Positions 52,445 through 60,525 of a DNA stretch of 64,000 nucleotides are shown piece by piece (the stretch's first letter is position 1; the number at the start of each line of letters is the position of its first letter). Both the position numbers and the translations under genes were made by a program. Source of the stretch: JBASEY01 sp964404285 (GTDB lineage Bacteria > CSSED10-310); NCBI GenBank assembly GCA_964404285.1, contig CAYOJK010000002.1, positions 1 to 64,000 on the forward strand. The letters are read 5' to 3'. A model generated the notes under the pieces. It had not been told where the DNA came from, did no database searches, and saw nothing but the letters and a program-made list of their open reading frames with translations.

Positions 52445-53491
52445 GTGGAAAAAATACGATTGACCAGCATGGCATGTGCAGCAGGGTGAGCAGCTAAAAG
52501 GGGGCCGGAGTCTCTGGCCCGAATTATGGGACCACTACGAAAGGTGTTTTCTCAGATCGACTGCCCTGGTCTGCTGGTTGGTTTGGATGATGCCGATGAT
52601 GCGGCTGTATATAAAATCAGCGATCAAAAAGCGATTATTTTGACAACGGATTTTCTAACACCTGTTGTTGATGATCCCTTTATGTATGGCGCTATAGCTG
52701 CTGCCAATTCAATGAGCGATGTGTTCGCGATGGGTGGAGAAGTATTACTCACGTTAAATGTGGCTGGTTTCCCGGAAGATTTACCGGAAAGTATTATAAT
52801 GGAGATCTTCAGAGGTGGCGCAGAAAAAACCAAAGACGCAGGTGGGATCATCGCAGGGGGGCACACTATCGATACAAAAGAACCTTTTTATGGGATGGCG
52901 GTTTGTGGCGTTGTTCATCCAGATAAATTATTGACAATTTCATCTCTTCAAGCTGGTGATCTGTTGGTTTTAACCAAACCTCTCGGCACCGGAATCATAA
53001 CGACTGCATTTAAAGGTGATCAATGTGATCCAAAGCATCTCGATGCTGCCGTCGTGTCAATGGCTGAACTTAACAATCGAAGCTCTCAAGCGGCGATAAA
53101 AGCCAATTGTAAGGCTGCAACCGATATAACAGGTTTTAGTTTACTTGGTCATGCTTGTGAGATGTCTATAAGTAGTAATATTGCACTAGAGCTTTCTCTT
53201 AAACGTATTCCTTTTTTGCCTGGCGCTGAGAAGTATGCTGAGCAATGGTTATTTCCTGGTGGCACGGCACGAAATGAAAAGGCTTTTTCTAAATATATCT
53301 CTTTTGCTAATTCTGTTTCTCCTGAGATACGGAGACTGTTATTTACTGCTGAAACGTCAGGTGGTCTATTGATAGCCGTCCCTAAAAATGCTATCGAGAA
53401 TTTTGAACGATATTGCCGAGAAGTTGGGCAGGCTGGCTATAGAATTGGAACAGTTGTACCTGGTGAACCCGGTGTATTTGTGGATGTTTAA
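52445..53491 (+). CDS. selD: Selenophosphate synthetase (SelD) with UGA-encoded selenocysteine
   Basis: Makes selenophosphate from selenide and ATP, the selenium donor for Sec-tRNA. Read conventionally the gene would start at ATG 52526 and lack its catalytic N-terminus. From GTG 52445, seven bases after AGGA, the frame reads MEKIRLTSMACAAG-UGA-AAKRGPESLAR and runs on for 348 residues. The UGA (52487-52489) falls at the catalytic Cys17 position of E. coli SelD (AGCGCK versus AGUAAK), and the essential Lys follows. A hairpin at 52502-52520 fits a bacterial SECIS. The rest shows the ATP-binding DDADDAAVY, TTDFLTPVVDDPFMYGAIAAAN and GGHTID motifs. Overlaps the convergent TSUP gene by four bases. 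Confidence 0.93.
52502..52520 (+). promoter_or_regulatory. Bacterial SECIS-like hairpin in selD
   Basis: GGGCCGGA and UCUGGCCC-type pairing gives an eight-bp stem (one G-U) with a GUC apex, starting 12 bases after the UGA. Distance and the GU in the apical loop fit bacterial SECIS elements. Confidence 0.78.
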
Positions 53492-54267
53492 AATAATCCT
53501 GCTAATTTGGCAGACATAATCAATACCGAAAATACCAGAAAAATTTTGACCCACTTTTCCCCACCTAAAATGGCGATGTGTGTGCCAAGCCAACCACCTA
53601 TAGTTGAGCCGCCGGCAAGAATCAGGGCAATATGCCACACAATTCGGCCGAACATAAGAAAGGCAAACACACTGGTCCAGGTCAGAATACCTGTAATAAA
53701 CAGTTTGTAATAATTAGTTTTTACCAAATCGATTTTCAATAGTGATGAAAGAACAGCTATGACGATAACACCTGCGCCCGCTTGTATAAAACCAATATAA
53801 AAACCGATACCGACAAATAGAACAAGAAGCGCCAGCCGTTTGGTTATACTCAAGGAATTTTCATCACTTGCCAGTGAGTTTTTAAATTTTTTGGCGTTTA
53901 AAATCAAAACCAGAACAATGATCATTATGATAGACAGAATACGCTTAAACATGCCATCTTCGATTTTTGTCGCCGTCATAGCGCCTAATACAGTGCCTGG
54001 AATTGCTGGTAGAGCCAAAAATAAGCAAAAACCGATATTGCCGTACCCCTTACGCCTGAATGTCAAAACGCCGACAAGGCTCTGCATGCCGACTGCTAGT
54101 CGATTAGTACCATTTGCAGTCACATTGTCTAGGCCTAAAAAAATCAACAGGGGTAGTGTCAAAAGAGATCCGCCGCCGGCTAAAACGTTACATATTCCAG
54201 CTGCAATGCCGGCGATAAATAAGAAAAACAGGTGAATTACGTGAATATTGGAGTTAATTATTTCCAT
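53488..54267 (-). CDS. TSUP (TauE/SafE) family permease
   Basis: A 259-residue inner-membrane protein with about eight helices. The first helix pair contains AGIAAGICNVLAGGGSLLTLP and the second half AGAGVIVIAVLSSLLKIDLVK plus AGGSTIGGWLGTHIA, the two Gly-rich halves of the TSUP fold. Members move sulfite, sulfonates or related small anions. Its ATG lies inside the last codons of the NYN-domain gene (10-base overlap), indicating translational coupling. Being convergent with selD, a selenium role is possible only by proximity. Confidence 0.87.
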   Translation of the reverse strand: MEIINSNIHVIHLFFLFIAGIAAGICNVLAGGGSLLTLPLLIFLGLDNVTANGTNRLAVGMQSLVGVLTFRRKGYGNIGFCLFLALPAIPGTVLGAMTATKIEDGMFKRILSIIMIIVLVLILNAKKFKNSLASDENSLSITKRLALLVLFVGIGFYIGFIQAGAGVIVIAVLSSLLKIDLVKTNYYKLFITGILTWTSVFAFLMFGRIVWHIALILAGGSTIGGWLGTHIAILGGEKWVKIFLVFSVLIMSAKLAGLF

Positions 54268-55580
54268 GGGACGAAATATCGATCGGAAATGACAAGGTAC
54301 CGAGTTTCTGAACCTGCTTTGCTCACTCTGATAAGATTAAGCTCGAGCATCGATTCAAGAAGCTTGTTTATGTGTTGGGTGTGTTTTTCCGACCCAAAAA
54401 GTATTTTTGCCGCTTCAGCCGGATCGGTTAAAACAGGATCATATTTTAGGATATGTAGAAGACAAAGTGAGTCCGTCCAATGCTGAGCTTTGGTTAAGTT
54501 ATAAGTCGAAATAGGGGTTGAATAAGAGGTGATTAAGTTATCTTTGGTATCCTTGAAACTCCCCACATACATCAGCATCCTTATAATGTCTCGTATCTGT
54601 GATTTGTGAACCTTGATACCCGTCTTCTCATATTGATCAGCTAAGTCGTCTATTAACGCTGAAAGAAATAAATCGTTAGGATCTTTTGTCTCTGTCAAAA
54701 CTTTTCTAAAATCCCGTAATACCTTTTTTCGTAGATCTGGGTTCCAAGGCCGTAAACCAACAGAATTCAATATCGATAAGTAGCTACCAAATGTATCATC
54801 TTCTGTTGTTGAGTCTTGAACCGTTCCATCTGGTGGATTTTCTTGGGATTGTTCACGATTGAGACCTATTTCAAGAAGACCGGATTGAGGATTATTTTTT
54901 AGTCGTATAAAACCTTGCTTCATGCCGGCACGAAGGAAACCTGAAAAGCTTTTAAAACCAAAATTACCAACATGAAAGGCAGGATTTTTACGCAAGATAG
55001 CTTTTCTAACTTGTGCTGCAGATATAAATTCCGAGCCGTCTTTCAACAGAATTTGTACCGCACCAGTCAATTGATTGAATATATTTTCTTTATCGATTTC
55101 AGATGTCAAACGTTGCGATTGAACTAGATTATTATAATAGATGAATTCGTCGCAGTTTTGAACCAATAAATCGGAAGTGCTCTCAAAAACACCAAATCCA
55201 ATAATAGAAAAACTATATTCACGCAGCTTTGAAACAAGTGGAAAAAAATCTTTATCTCCAGTGACAAAAGCAAATGTATCGACATGCTTCAAGGTCAAAG
55301 CAATTTCCATTGCATCGACCACCATCTTGATATCCGTACTATTTTTGTTACTACGTCCTCGCTGAGGTAACTCAATTAAATCAATGCCATGATCCTGTAT
55401 TTCATATCGATATTCATGATGAGTTCTCCAATCAGCATAGGCTCGTTTAATGATCAAACGTCCTTTCTCTTTTAGCACCTCAACTATGGGGGTGACCAAA
55501 AATCGCCCCAATCCAGTATTTTCAGAAGCGTATATAATATTATCCATATCAATAAATAACGCGATTCTTGCTTCAGACAT
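54258..55580 (-). CDS. NYN-domain nuclease-like protein with LOTUS/OST-HTH domain
   Basis: A 440-residue protein. Residues ~1-150 are a NYN (PIN-like) domain of the LabA/DUF88 type, with acidic residues in ALFIDMDNI, NSTDIKMVVDAMEIAL and FVTGDKDFFPLV that would bind metal for RNA cleavage. Residues ~165-250 resemble an OST-HTH/LOTUS RNA-binding domain (LLKDGSEFISAAQVRKAIL, GFKSFSGFLRAGMKQGFI). The remaining ~170 residues may hold a second winged-helix unit. It probably acts on RNA. AGGAG before the ATG. Followed by an overlapping TSUP permease, an unexpected partner. Confidence 0.85.
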   Translation of the reverse strand: MSEARIALFIDMDNIIYASENTGLGRFLVTPIVEVLKEKGRLIIKRAYADWRTHHEYRYEIQDHGIDLIELPQRGRSNKNSTDIKMVVDAMEIALTLKHVDTFAFVTGDKDFFPLVSKLREYSFSIIGFGVFESTSDLLVQNCDEFIYYNNLVQSQRLTSEIDKENIFNQLTGAVQILLKDGSEFISAAQVRKAILRKNPAFHVGNFGFKSFSGFLRAGMKQGFIRLKNNPQSGLLEIGLNREQSQENPPDGTVQDSTTEDDTFGSYLSILNSVGLRPWNPDLRKKVLRDFRKVLTETKDPNDLFLSALIDDLADQYEKTGIKVHKSQIRDIIRMLMYVGSFKDTKDNLITSYSTPISTYNLTKAQHWTDSLCLLHILKYDPVLTDPAEAAKILFGSEKHTQHINKLLESMLELNLIRVSKAGSETRYLVISDRYFVPWK

Positions 55581-55732
55581 GGCTTCTCCTTTTAAAATAC
55601 AAACAAATCACTTAATAAACTCAAGCTTGAGACTAAATCATACACGATTTTTTGTTTCGATGCACTGCTTCCACCGTTGTTCTAATTTTGAATAGCTGTT
55701 ATAAAAAAGGGGAGTTGAAAGGGTGTAAAGAG

Positions 55733-56800
55733 ATGGAAGACCTTATTTATTCGAGCACTCAATGTAATATGCTATTAAAAATTTTAAAACAATTCAAAAA
55801 AGTCCTGATCCTGACTCATAGCAACCCTGATCCAGATTCCATTGCCGGCGCGTTTGCTCTTAAATATCTCATTTCTGAGATGACATCCTGTATGGCAAGA
55901 GTGGGGTATTCAGGTGTTGTCGGAAGACGAGAAAATAAAGCGATGATTAGAGATTTGTCGCTTAAAATGCTTCATGTAGACGAGGTCCAATGGAAAGATT
56001 TCGATGGCATTATTTTGGTAGATCATCAACCCGGAAGACGTTATTTCCCATGGCCGGAGACCAGGTGGCCGGATATCGTTATCGATCACCATCCTCGCAG
56101 ACCCTTAATGAAAGCAGTAAAATTCATCGATGTCAGAACTGAGTTTGGATCCAGCTCGAGTCTTGTTGCTTCTTATCTTTTTGCCGCTGACCTGTCGATT
56201 CCACGTTGGCTTTCAACGGCATTGATCTATGGAATTACGACTGATACTCAATACTTTTCACGCGGCAGAATAGAAAGAGATAAAAAAATATATATCGCGC
56301 TTTTCGAAAATGCGGATCACCATATAATTTATCGGATATCCCACCCTCTTTATCACAGTGATTACCTTTCCGAATATTGGTATGCACTTAAATCAGCCTA
56401 TATTTGTAGAGATATCGTCATAAGTTTTATGGGATTGATAAGCGTTCCGGATGGCGCGGCTGAAGTTGCCGACAACCTTATCAATATGCATGGTATCCGT
56501 TTTTCGCTGGCAACGGGCTATTATGCAGATACTCTCTACCTATCATTACGAATCCGGAACATGAGACGTGACGCAGGTAAAATCTTGCGGTCGATAGTAG
56601 GCAAAAAAGGATCGGCAGGAGGCCATGGATTTATGGCTGGAGCACAAATAAAAGGTATTCCCTCCCTTTTAGAAGCAGAACAATTGGCACATAATCTCAA
56701 TCGCAAAATAATTAAATTATTACATCCTGACTTTAGAATGGAACAAAGCAGACCGGTTCTACATGAAAAAAAGCTTTGGAATACATTCATAAATGGCTGA
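55733..56800 (+). CDS. DHH family phosphoesterase, NrnA-like
   Basis: A 355-residue cytosolic phosphoesterase, likely degrading short oligonucleotides or pAp. DHH-domain motifs: LTHSNPDPDS near 25-34, IILVDHQPGR near 96-105, VIDHHPRRP near 117-125 and TTDTQYFSRG near 170-179. The DHHA1 domain has GSAGGHGFMAGAQI near 295-308. ATG 55733 is chosen, with AAGGG nine bases upstream; the longer frame from 55652 has no binding site. The first DHH motif differs from the usual 'H.nPDGD' (here NPDPDS). It stands between divergent and convergent minus-strand genes. Confidence 0.87.
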   Translation: MEDLIYSSTQCNMLLKILKQFKKVLILTHSNPDPDSIAGAFALKYLISEMTSCMARVGYSGVVGRRENKAMIRDLSLKMLHVDEVQWKDFDGIILVDHQPGRRYFPWPETRWPDIVIDHHPRRPLMKAVKFIDVRTEFGSSSSLVASYLFAADLSIPRWLSTALIYGITTDTQYFSRGRIERDKKIYIALFENADHHIIYRISHPLYHSDYLSEYWYALKSAYICRDIVISFMGLISVPDGAAEVADNLINMHGIRFSLATGYYADTLYLSLRIRNMRRDAGKILRSIVGKKGSAGGHGFMAGAQIKGIPSLLEAEQLAHNLNRKIIKLLHPDFRMEQSRPVLHEKKLWNTFING

Positions 56801-56821
56801 TAAAGTATTCTAAAGCTGTTT

Positions 56822-57871
56822 TTAAAAAAGAATAGATGAAAGCTTTATCTTTTTAAACAAGGTATATAGGCTGCCTGAAATAAGAAGCGTACTTATCGTA
56901 ACAAATACCAAATCTACAGGGTGTCTCAAACCATAATTTATATAAACGATCCATGCCAAAGAACCCAAAATTAAAGGCTCATGCATAATAAACACAGGCC
57001 AAACATATCCTGAAAGGTATTTGAGACTCGCTGGAGCGCTGCCTGGAAGAATGAGATAACATAAAAAAAACAAAGCGAGAGACACAAAAATCTCGGAGCC
57101 CACTATGCCCAAATAATTTTGAAATGGTGAGAAAGCCTTTAGTTCAAGAATAGTAAAACCGGATCCTAGAAGGAGAGTCACGGGAGGTGTGATATAACGT
57201 AAAAATAGTGAGTTTTCGTGGTGAGTGACTAATTTAGTTAGAAGAAGTCCCAACTCATAAAAAGCAAAGTACATTGGATAGACAAATGGTTGGCCAAGAT
57301 CATGAAAAGTTGTGTAATAACGAATAAGGAAATATACAGCCCAAAGAATTGGCTGCGAAACCATAAAGGGCACGGATCTTCTGATAAAGGGATAAAAGAC
57401 GACCAGAAGCAAAAACATGGGTATAAACCATAATTGATATGCCGGATGTCCCGATCCATTAAGAATTCTCCAGATCGTGTTTATGGTGGGGAAGGGGTAG
57501 TTGTGAAAAGCCGAGTGGTTTGAAGCCAGAATAAAAGGGGCTCTAGGAATAGAAATATAGTAAATAATGGTCCAAATTAAATAGGGACGCAGCAAACGTT
57601 TAAGACGTTTGCTCAGATAAGGAAAATAAGGAAGATTTTGATTGGATTGTAAAGACAGCCCGTATTTAAATCCGGCGACAAGGACAAAAGCCGGCACAGA
57701 AAACCTTACAAGGGAATAAACCAGCGTACCCCACGTGGGCATTGCATGAAACCCAAGAGCTTTTCCTGTCGTCAAAATAAAAAAATTATTTAAAGCGTGA
57801 TTGATGACGACACGGATAACGGCAGCAATGACCACTAAATCAAGGAAACCATAATAACGTCGATTAGTCAT
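56822..57871 (-). CDS. Acyltransferase 3 family membrane protein
   Basis: A 349-residue inner-membrane protein with about ten helices. The N-terminus FLDLVVIAAVIRVVINHALN holds the family His after the first helix, and SVPAFVLVAGF the second conserved block. Such enzymes O-acylate polysaccharides or other surface glycans. It overlaps the end of the YugP-like gene by eight bases, so both are co-translated. The substrate is unknown. Confidence 0.83.
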   Translation of the reverse strand: MTNRRYYGFLDLVVIAAVIRVVINHALNNFFILTTGKALGFHAMPTWGTLVYSLVRFSVPAFVLVAGFKYGLSLQSNQNLPYFPYLSKRLKRLLRPYLIWTIIYYISIPRAPFILASNHSAFHNYPFPTINTIWRILNGSGHPAYQLWFIPMFLLLVVFYPFIRRSVPFMVSQPILWAVYFLIRYYTTFHDLGQPFVYPMYFAFYELGLLLTKLVTHHENSLFLRYITPPVTLLLGSGFTILELKAFSPFQNYLGIVGSEIFVSLALFFLCYLILPGSAPASLKYLSGYVWPVFIMHEPLILGSLAWIVYINYGLRHPVDLVFVTISTLLISGSLYTLFKKIKLSSILF

Positions 57872-58565
57872 TATTTCGGAGTAAACCCAAGCGTATCACC
57901 CAATACAAAAGTTGAAGCATTGCGGTTACAGCAGCTGCAACATAAGTCAGCGCAGCGGCATTTAAAACAGCGTTGATGCCATCAGTTTCACGGCTGGAAA
58001 CGATTCCGTGTTGCGTCAAAATGGCTTTAGCTCTTGAAGAAGCATTAAATTCAACTGGTAGGGTAACCAGAGTAAAAAGGACAGTGGTTGCGAATAATAA
58101 AACTCCAAGTTTGGCCACAAACATGCTACCGCCGGCGGAGGCAATCAAAGCTCCAATCATGATCAATATCCAAGAAAATTGAGATCCTATGCCGGCAAGA
58201 GGAACCAGCTTCGATCGAAGATGTAATGGGGCATAGCCGGTTTTGTGTTGGAGTGCATGTCCGGTTTCATGGGCAGCAACTCCTTGGGCTGCAATGGACG
58301 TTGAGTCATACACAGGTTGCGATAGACGCAACTTTTTTGAGGTCGGATCATAATGGTCAGTTAAATTACCGGCAACTCGCTCAATTTTAACGTCGTAAAG
58401 AGCATTTCTATCAAGAATTTGACGAGCGACCTGAGCGCCGGTCAGGCCGGAACTTGAAGGTACTTGTGAGTACTTTTTATAAGCTCGGCTGACTTTGAGT
58501 GATGCATAAGTAGCTAGCAGAAAACCGGGTAAAATCAATATCATGTATAATGGATCTAGGAACAT
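57864..58565 (-). CDS. Membrane zinc metallopeptidase, YugP-like
   Basis: A 233-residue protein of the neutral zinc metallopeptidase family (Pfam Zn_peptidase_2). Membrane helix at ~5-22; HETGHALQH near 103-111 is the HExxH zinc site; VEFNASSRAKAIL near 171-183 supplies the third ligand. Two helices follow the active site and one lies at the C-terminus. It starts two bases after grpE ends and overlaps the acyltransferase, so grpE, this gene and the acyltransferase form one transcription unit. It may act in membrane protein quality control. Confidence 0.9.
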   Translation of the reverse strand: MFLDPLYMILILPGFLLATYASLKVSRAYKKYSQVPSSSGLTGAQVARQILDRNALYDVKIERVAGNLTDHYDPTSKKLRLSQPVYDSTSIAAQGVAAHETGHALQHKTGYAPLHLRSKLVPLAGIGSQFSWILIMIGALIASAGGSMFVAKLGVLLFATTVLFTLVTLPVEFNASSRAKAILTQHGIVSSRETDGINAVLNAAALTYVAAAVTAMLQLLYWVIRLGLLRNND

Positions 58566-58567
58566 TT

Positions 58568-59206
58568 TTATTTTTCCTTTCTACCAGTTTTATGGTTTTT
58601 ATGAGCGATTTTTTCTTCTTTGGATACTTCTGGTGTGCAAGAAACAACAACGCGAGCGGGTCGTAATATTGAATTGCGAAAGATGTATCCAGCTGAGATT
58701 TCCGCAATTACGATACCTGGTTCAACAGTGTCGGTTTGTTGCACCATTAAGGCTTCAGATTTTTCAGGGTCAAAGTCTGTGTTTAGTAGGTCCATTTTGT
58801 GAAATCCAAGTTTTTCAAGATTCTGCATCAACACATCATAAATAAGTTTTAGACCTTGAAAGACCTCATTTGTTTCATCAATTTCCGGACTGTTCAATGC
58901 AGCATCAAAACTGTCAAGCGCTGGAAGAATAGCTTCCAATACTACAGCTTGATGAATGTCTGTCAACCTACATCGTTCTTTTGCCATACGTTTTCTAAAA
59001 TTGTCGAATTCTGCTTTTAAACGTTGGAGTGTATCACGGTATTCTGAAGCTTCTTTTTGAGCTTTCTCCAAAATTTCTAAAGTTTTTTGATCGGCATCCA
59101 GAGTGATTTCAGTTGCATCATTTTGGCTGTCGAGAACTTGGTCATTTTCACAGTCAAGGGGATCAATACTGTTATTATCATTAATAGGGATAGTTTTATC
59201 ATTCAT
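58568..59206 (-). CDS. grpE: GrpE nucleotide exchange factor
   Basis: A 212-residue cochaperone that releases ADP from DnaK. Acidic N-terminal tail (~1-40), long helix (~40-110, QKEASEYRDTLQRLKAEFDNFRKRM), four-helix part (ILPALDSFDAAL) and beta-wing end with EISAGYIFRNSILRPARVVV, all canonical. The C-terminal tail is basic. GAGGACCC precedes the ATG. dnaK and dnaJ are not adjacent in the window. A palindromic stretch lies upstream at 59261-59310, but no CIRCE operator. Confidence 0.93.
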   Translation of the reverse strand: MNDKTIPINDNNSIDPLDCENDQVLDSQNDATEITLDADQKTLEILEKAQKEASEYRDTLQRLKAEFDNFRKRMAKERCRLTDIHQAVVLEAILPALDSFDAALNSPEIDETNEVFQGLKLIYDVLMQNLEKLGFHKMDLLNTDFDPEKSEALMVQQTDTVEPGIVIAEISAGYIFRNSILRPARVVVSCTPEVSKEEKIAHKNHKTGRKEK

Positions 59207-59260
59207 ATTGGGTCCTCCGTTAGCATTTACTGACTAGTTTTTGTTCATCTAGAGGTTAAC

Positions 59261-59310
59261 AGCATATTCGAGTTATTTTTCGATATGCTCTCGCTAACAA
59301 TATATTGTTT
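59261..59310. other. Two palindromes upstream of grpE
   Basis: AGCATATTCGA and TCGATATGCT form an inverted repeat around an AT-rich loop (59261-59289), and AACAATATATTGTT at about 59297-59310 is a perfect palindrome. They lie between the GT2 stop and the grpE start and could be operators or a weak terminator. They do not match the CIRCE heat-shock operator. Confidence 0.45.
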
Positions 59311-59333
59311 TAGTCTGGTCTTGTCAAGTAATC

Positions 59334-60467
59334 TTATTTTCGAATTGACCAAAAACCAAAACTACTTGGAGTATCAGGTGTTCCATCTGGTAAAGGCCAG
59401 GCTCGCCAAAACCAACGAGACATACTCAATCGGTTTAAAAGTTCGCTGCTTAGATGAATAAAAGGTTCATGTGTTACTTTACCAAACTTGTCAAAGAACA
59501 AAAAATCATTGGATATTTCAAATATATATCTATTGTTTCCTGATGTTGGCCATTGAAGTGTTATACCTTTTGATTCCTGTTTATTCTCTATGCCAAATAC
59601 TTTATCTGATTTAATCCGTCTCCAGATTGAATCCAATTTTTTTTGTATAATTAAACGTCTCGCTTGGGATTTACCATAATATTTTTCTATAAATTGAAGG
59701 GGTGCAGTCTGCCAGGCGTAAATGTCAGGCTTTGGCGCTTGAGGAGTTTGCTTTGATTGTCCGAAAAGGTGAATAATTTCTGCTTCCGGGACAACAAAGA
59801 CTTTTTTACCTTTCAAATTTAAAGCCATGCAAAGATCGGTATCTTCATACCCAAGGTAAAACCGTTGATCCAGGCCACCGAGAGATTTCAGCAAATTCGT
59901 TCGTATAAAAAACGCGGCGCCACCGATACCCTCAACGTGGTAAGGCGATTTAGCATTCCATAGTCCGGCATCGAGATTCCATATTTTTGAGAGAATAGTT
60001 TGTCTTTTCTGGAAGGGAAGGCGTGTAAAAACAGCATGTGCTCGTACCGGGGACAAGATTTTTAAGCTACAAACTTCTAACGTTTTCGGTGCATCCAGCC
60101 ATGTTCTAGGTCCACAAGCGCCAGCTTCGGGGTGGGAGGATAAAAAATCATAGAGTGTGCCAAGAGCTCCTGGTAGAAGCTCAGTATCCGGATTAAGCAG
60201 CAACGTAAATTCACCGGTAGCTTTTGCAAGGCCTTGATTGTTTGCTTTGGCAAAACCGAAGTTATGGTTGTTTGCGATAAGGTGAACGTCTGGAAATATA
60301 TTTTGAAGCATAGATATGCTGTCGTCATCTGACGCATTGTCGATGACGAATATTTCAATCTGCGGTTTTGATTGATCAGCCTTTATAGATTCGATACAGC
60401 GTTTGAGAAGTTTCGAGGTATTGAAGTTAACAATCAAAATGCTCACATGAATATCCATGCAAAACAT
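59334..60467 (-). CDS. Family 2 glycosyltransferase
   Basis: A 377-residue GT2 of the rhamnosyltransferase-like type. Blocks: VSILIVNFNTS near 8-18, EIFVIDNASDDDS, HNFGFAKANNQGLAKATGEFTLLLNPDTELL near 68-98, EGIGGAAFFIRT near 175-186 and YEDTDLCMALNLKGK near 206-220. The C-terminal ~90 residues are a small beta-rich region. It has the same blocks as the enzyme at 6975. No clear ribosome binding site; a second Met three codons on is an equally possible start. It stands alone, divergent from the kinase gene. Confidence 0.88.
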   Translation of the reverse strand: MFCMDIHVSILIVNFNTSKLLKRCIESIKADQSKPQIEIFVIDNASDDDSISMLQNIFPDVHLIANNHNFGFAKANNQGLAKATGEFTLLLNPDTELLPGALGTLYDFLSSHPEAGACGPRTWLDAPKTLEVCSLKILSPVRAHAVFTRLPFQKRQTILSKIWNLDAGLWNAKSPYHVEGIGGAAFFIRTNLLKSLGGLDQRFYLGYEDTDLCMALNLKGKKVFVVPEAEIIHLFGQSKQTPQAPKPDIYAWQTAPLQFIEKYYGKSQARRLIIQKKLDSIWRRIKSDKVFGIENKQESKGITLQWPTSGNNRYIFEISNDFLFFDKFGKVTHEPFIHLSSELLNRLSMSRWFWRAWPLPDGTPDTPSSFGFWSIRK

Positions 60468-60525
60468 GCTAAACTAAAACTGCTTTAAGAGTCCAGAGAA
60501 AAGTCTGAGCTGAGGTATAAAACGT

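Noticed and set aside
52526..53491. SelD starting at ATG 52526
   Set aside because: It would lack the catalytic residue and Lys of the N-terminus; the UGA reading restores both.
59207..59333. CIRCE heat-shock operator ahead of grpE
   Set aside because: The inverted repeats present do not match TTAGCACTC-N9-GAGTGCTAA.
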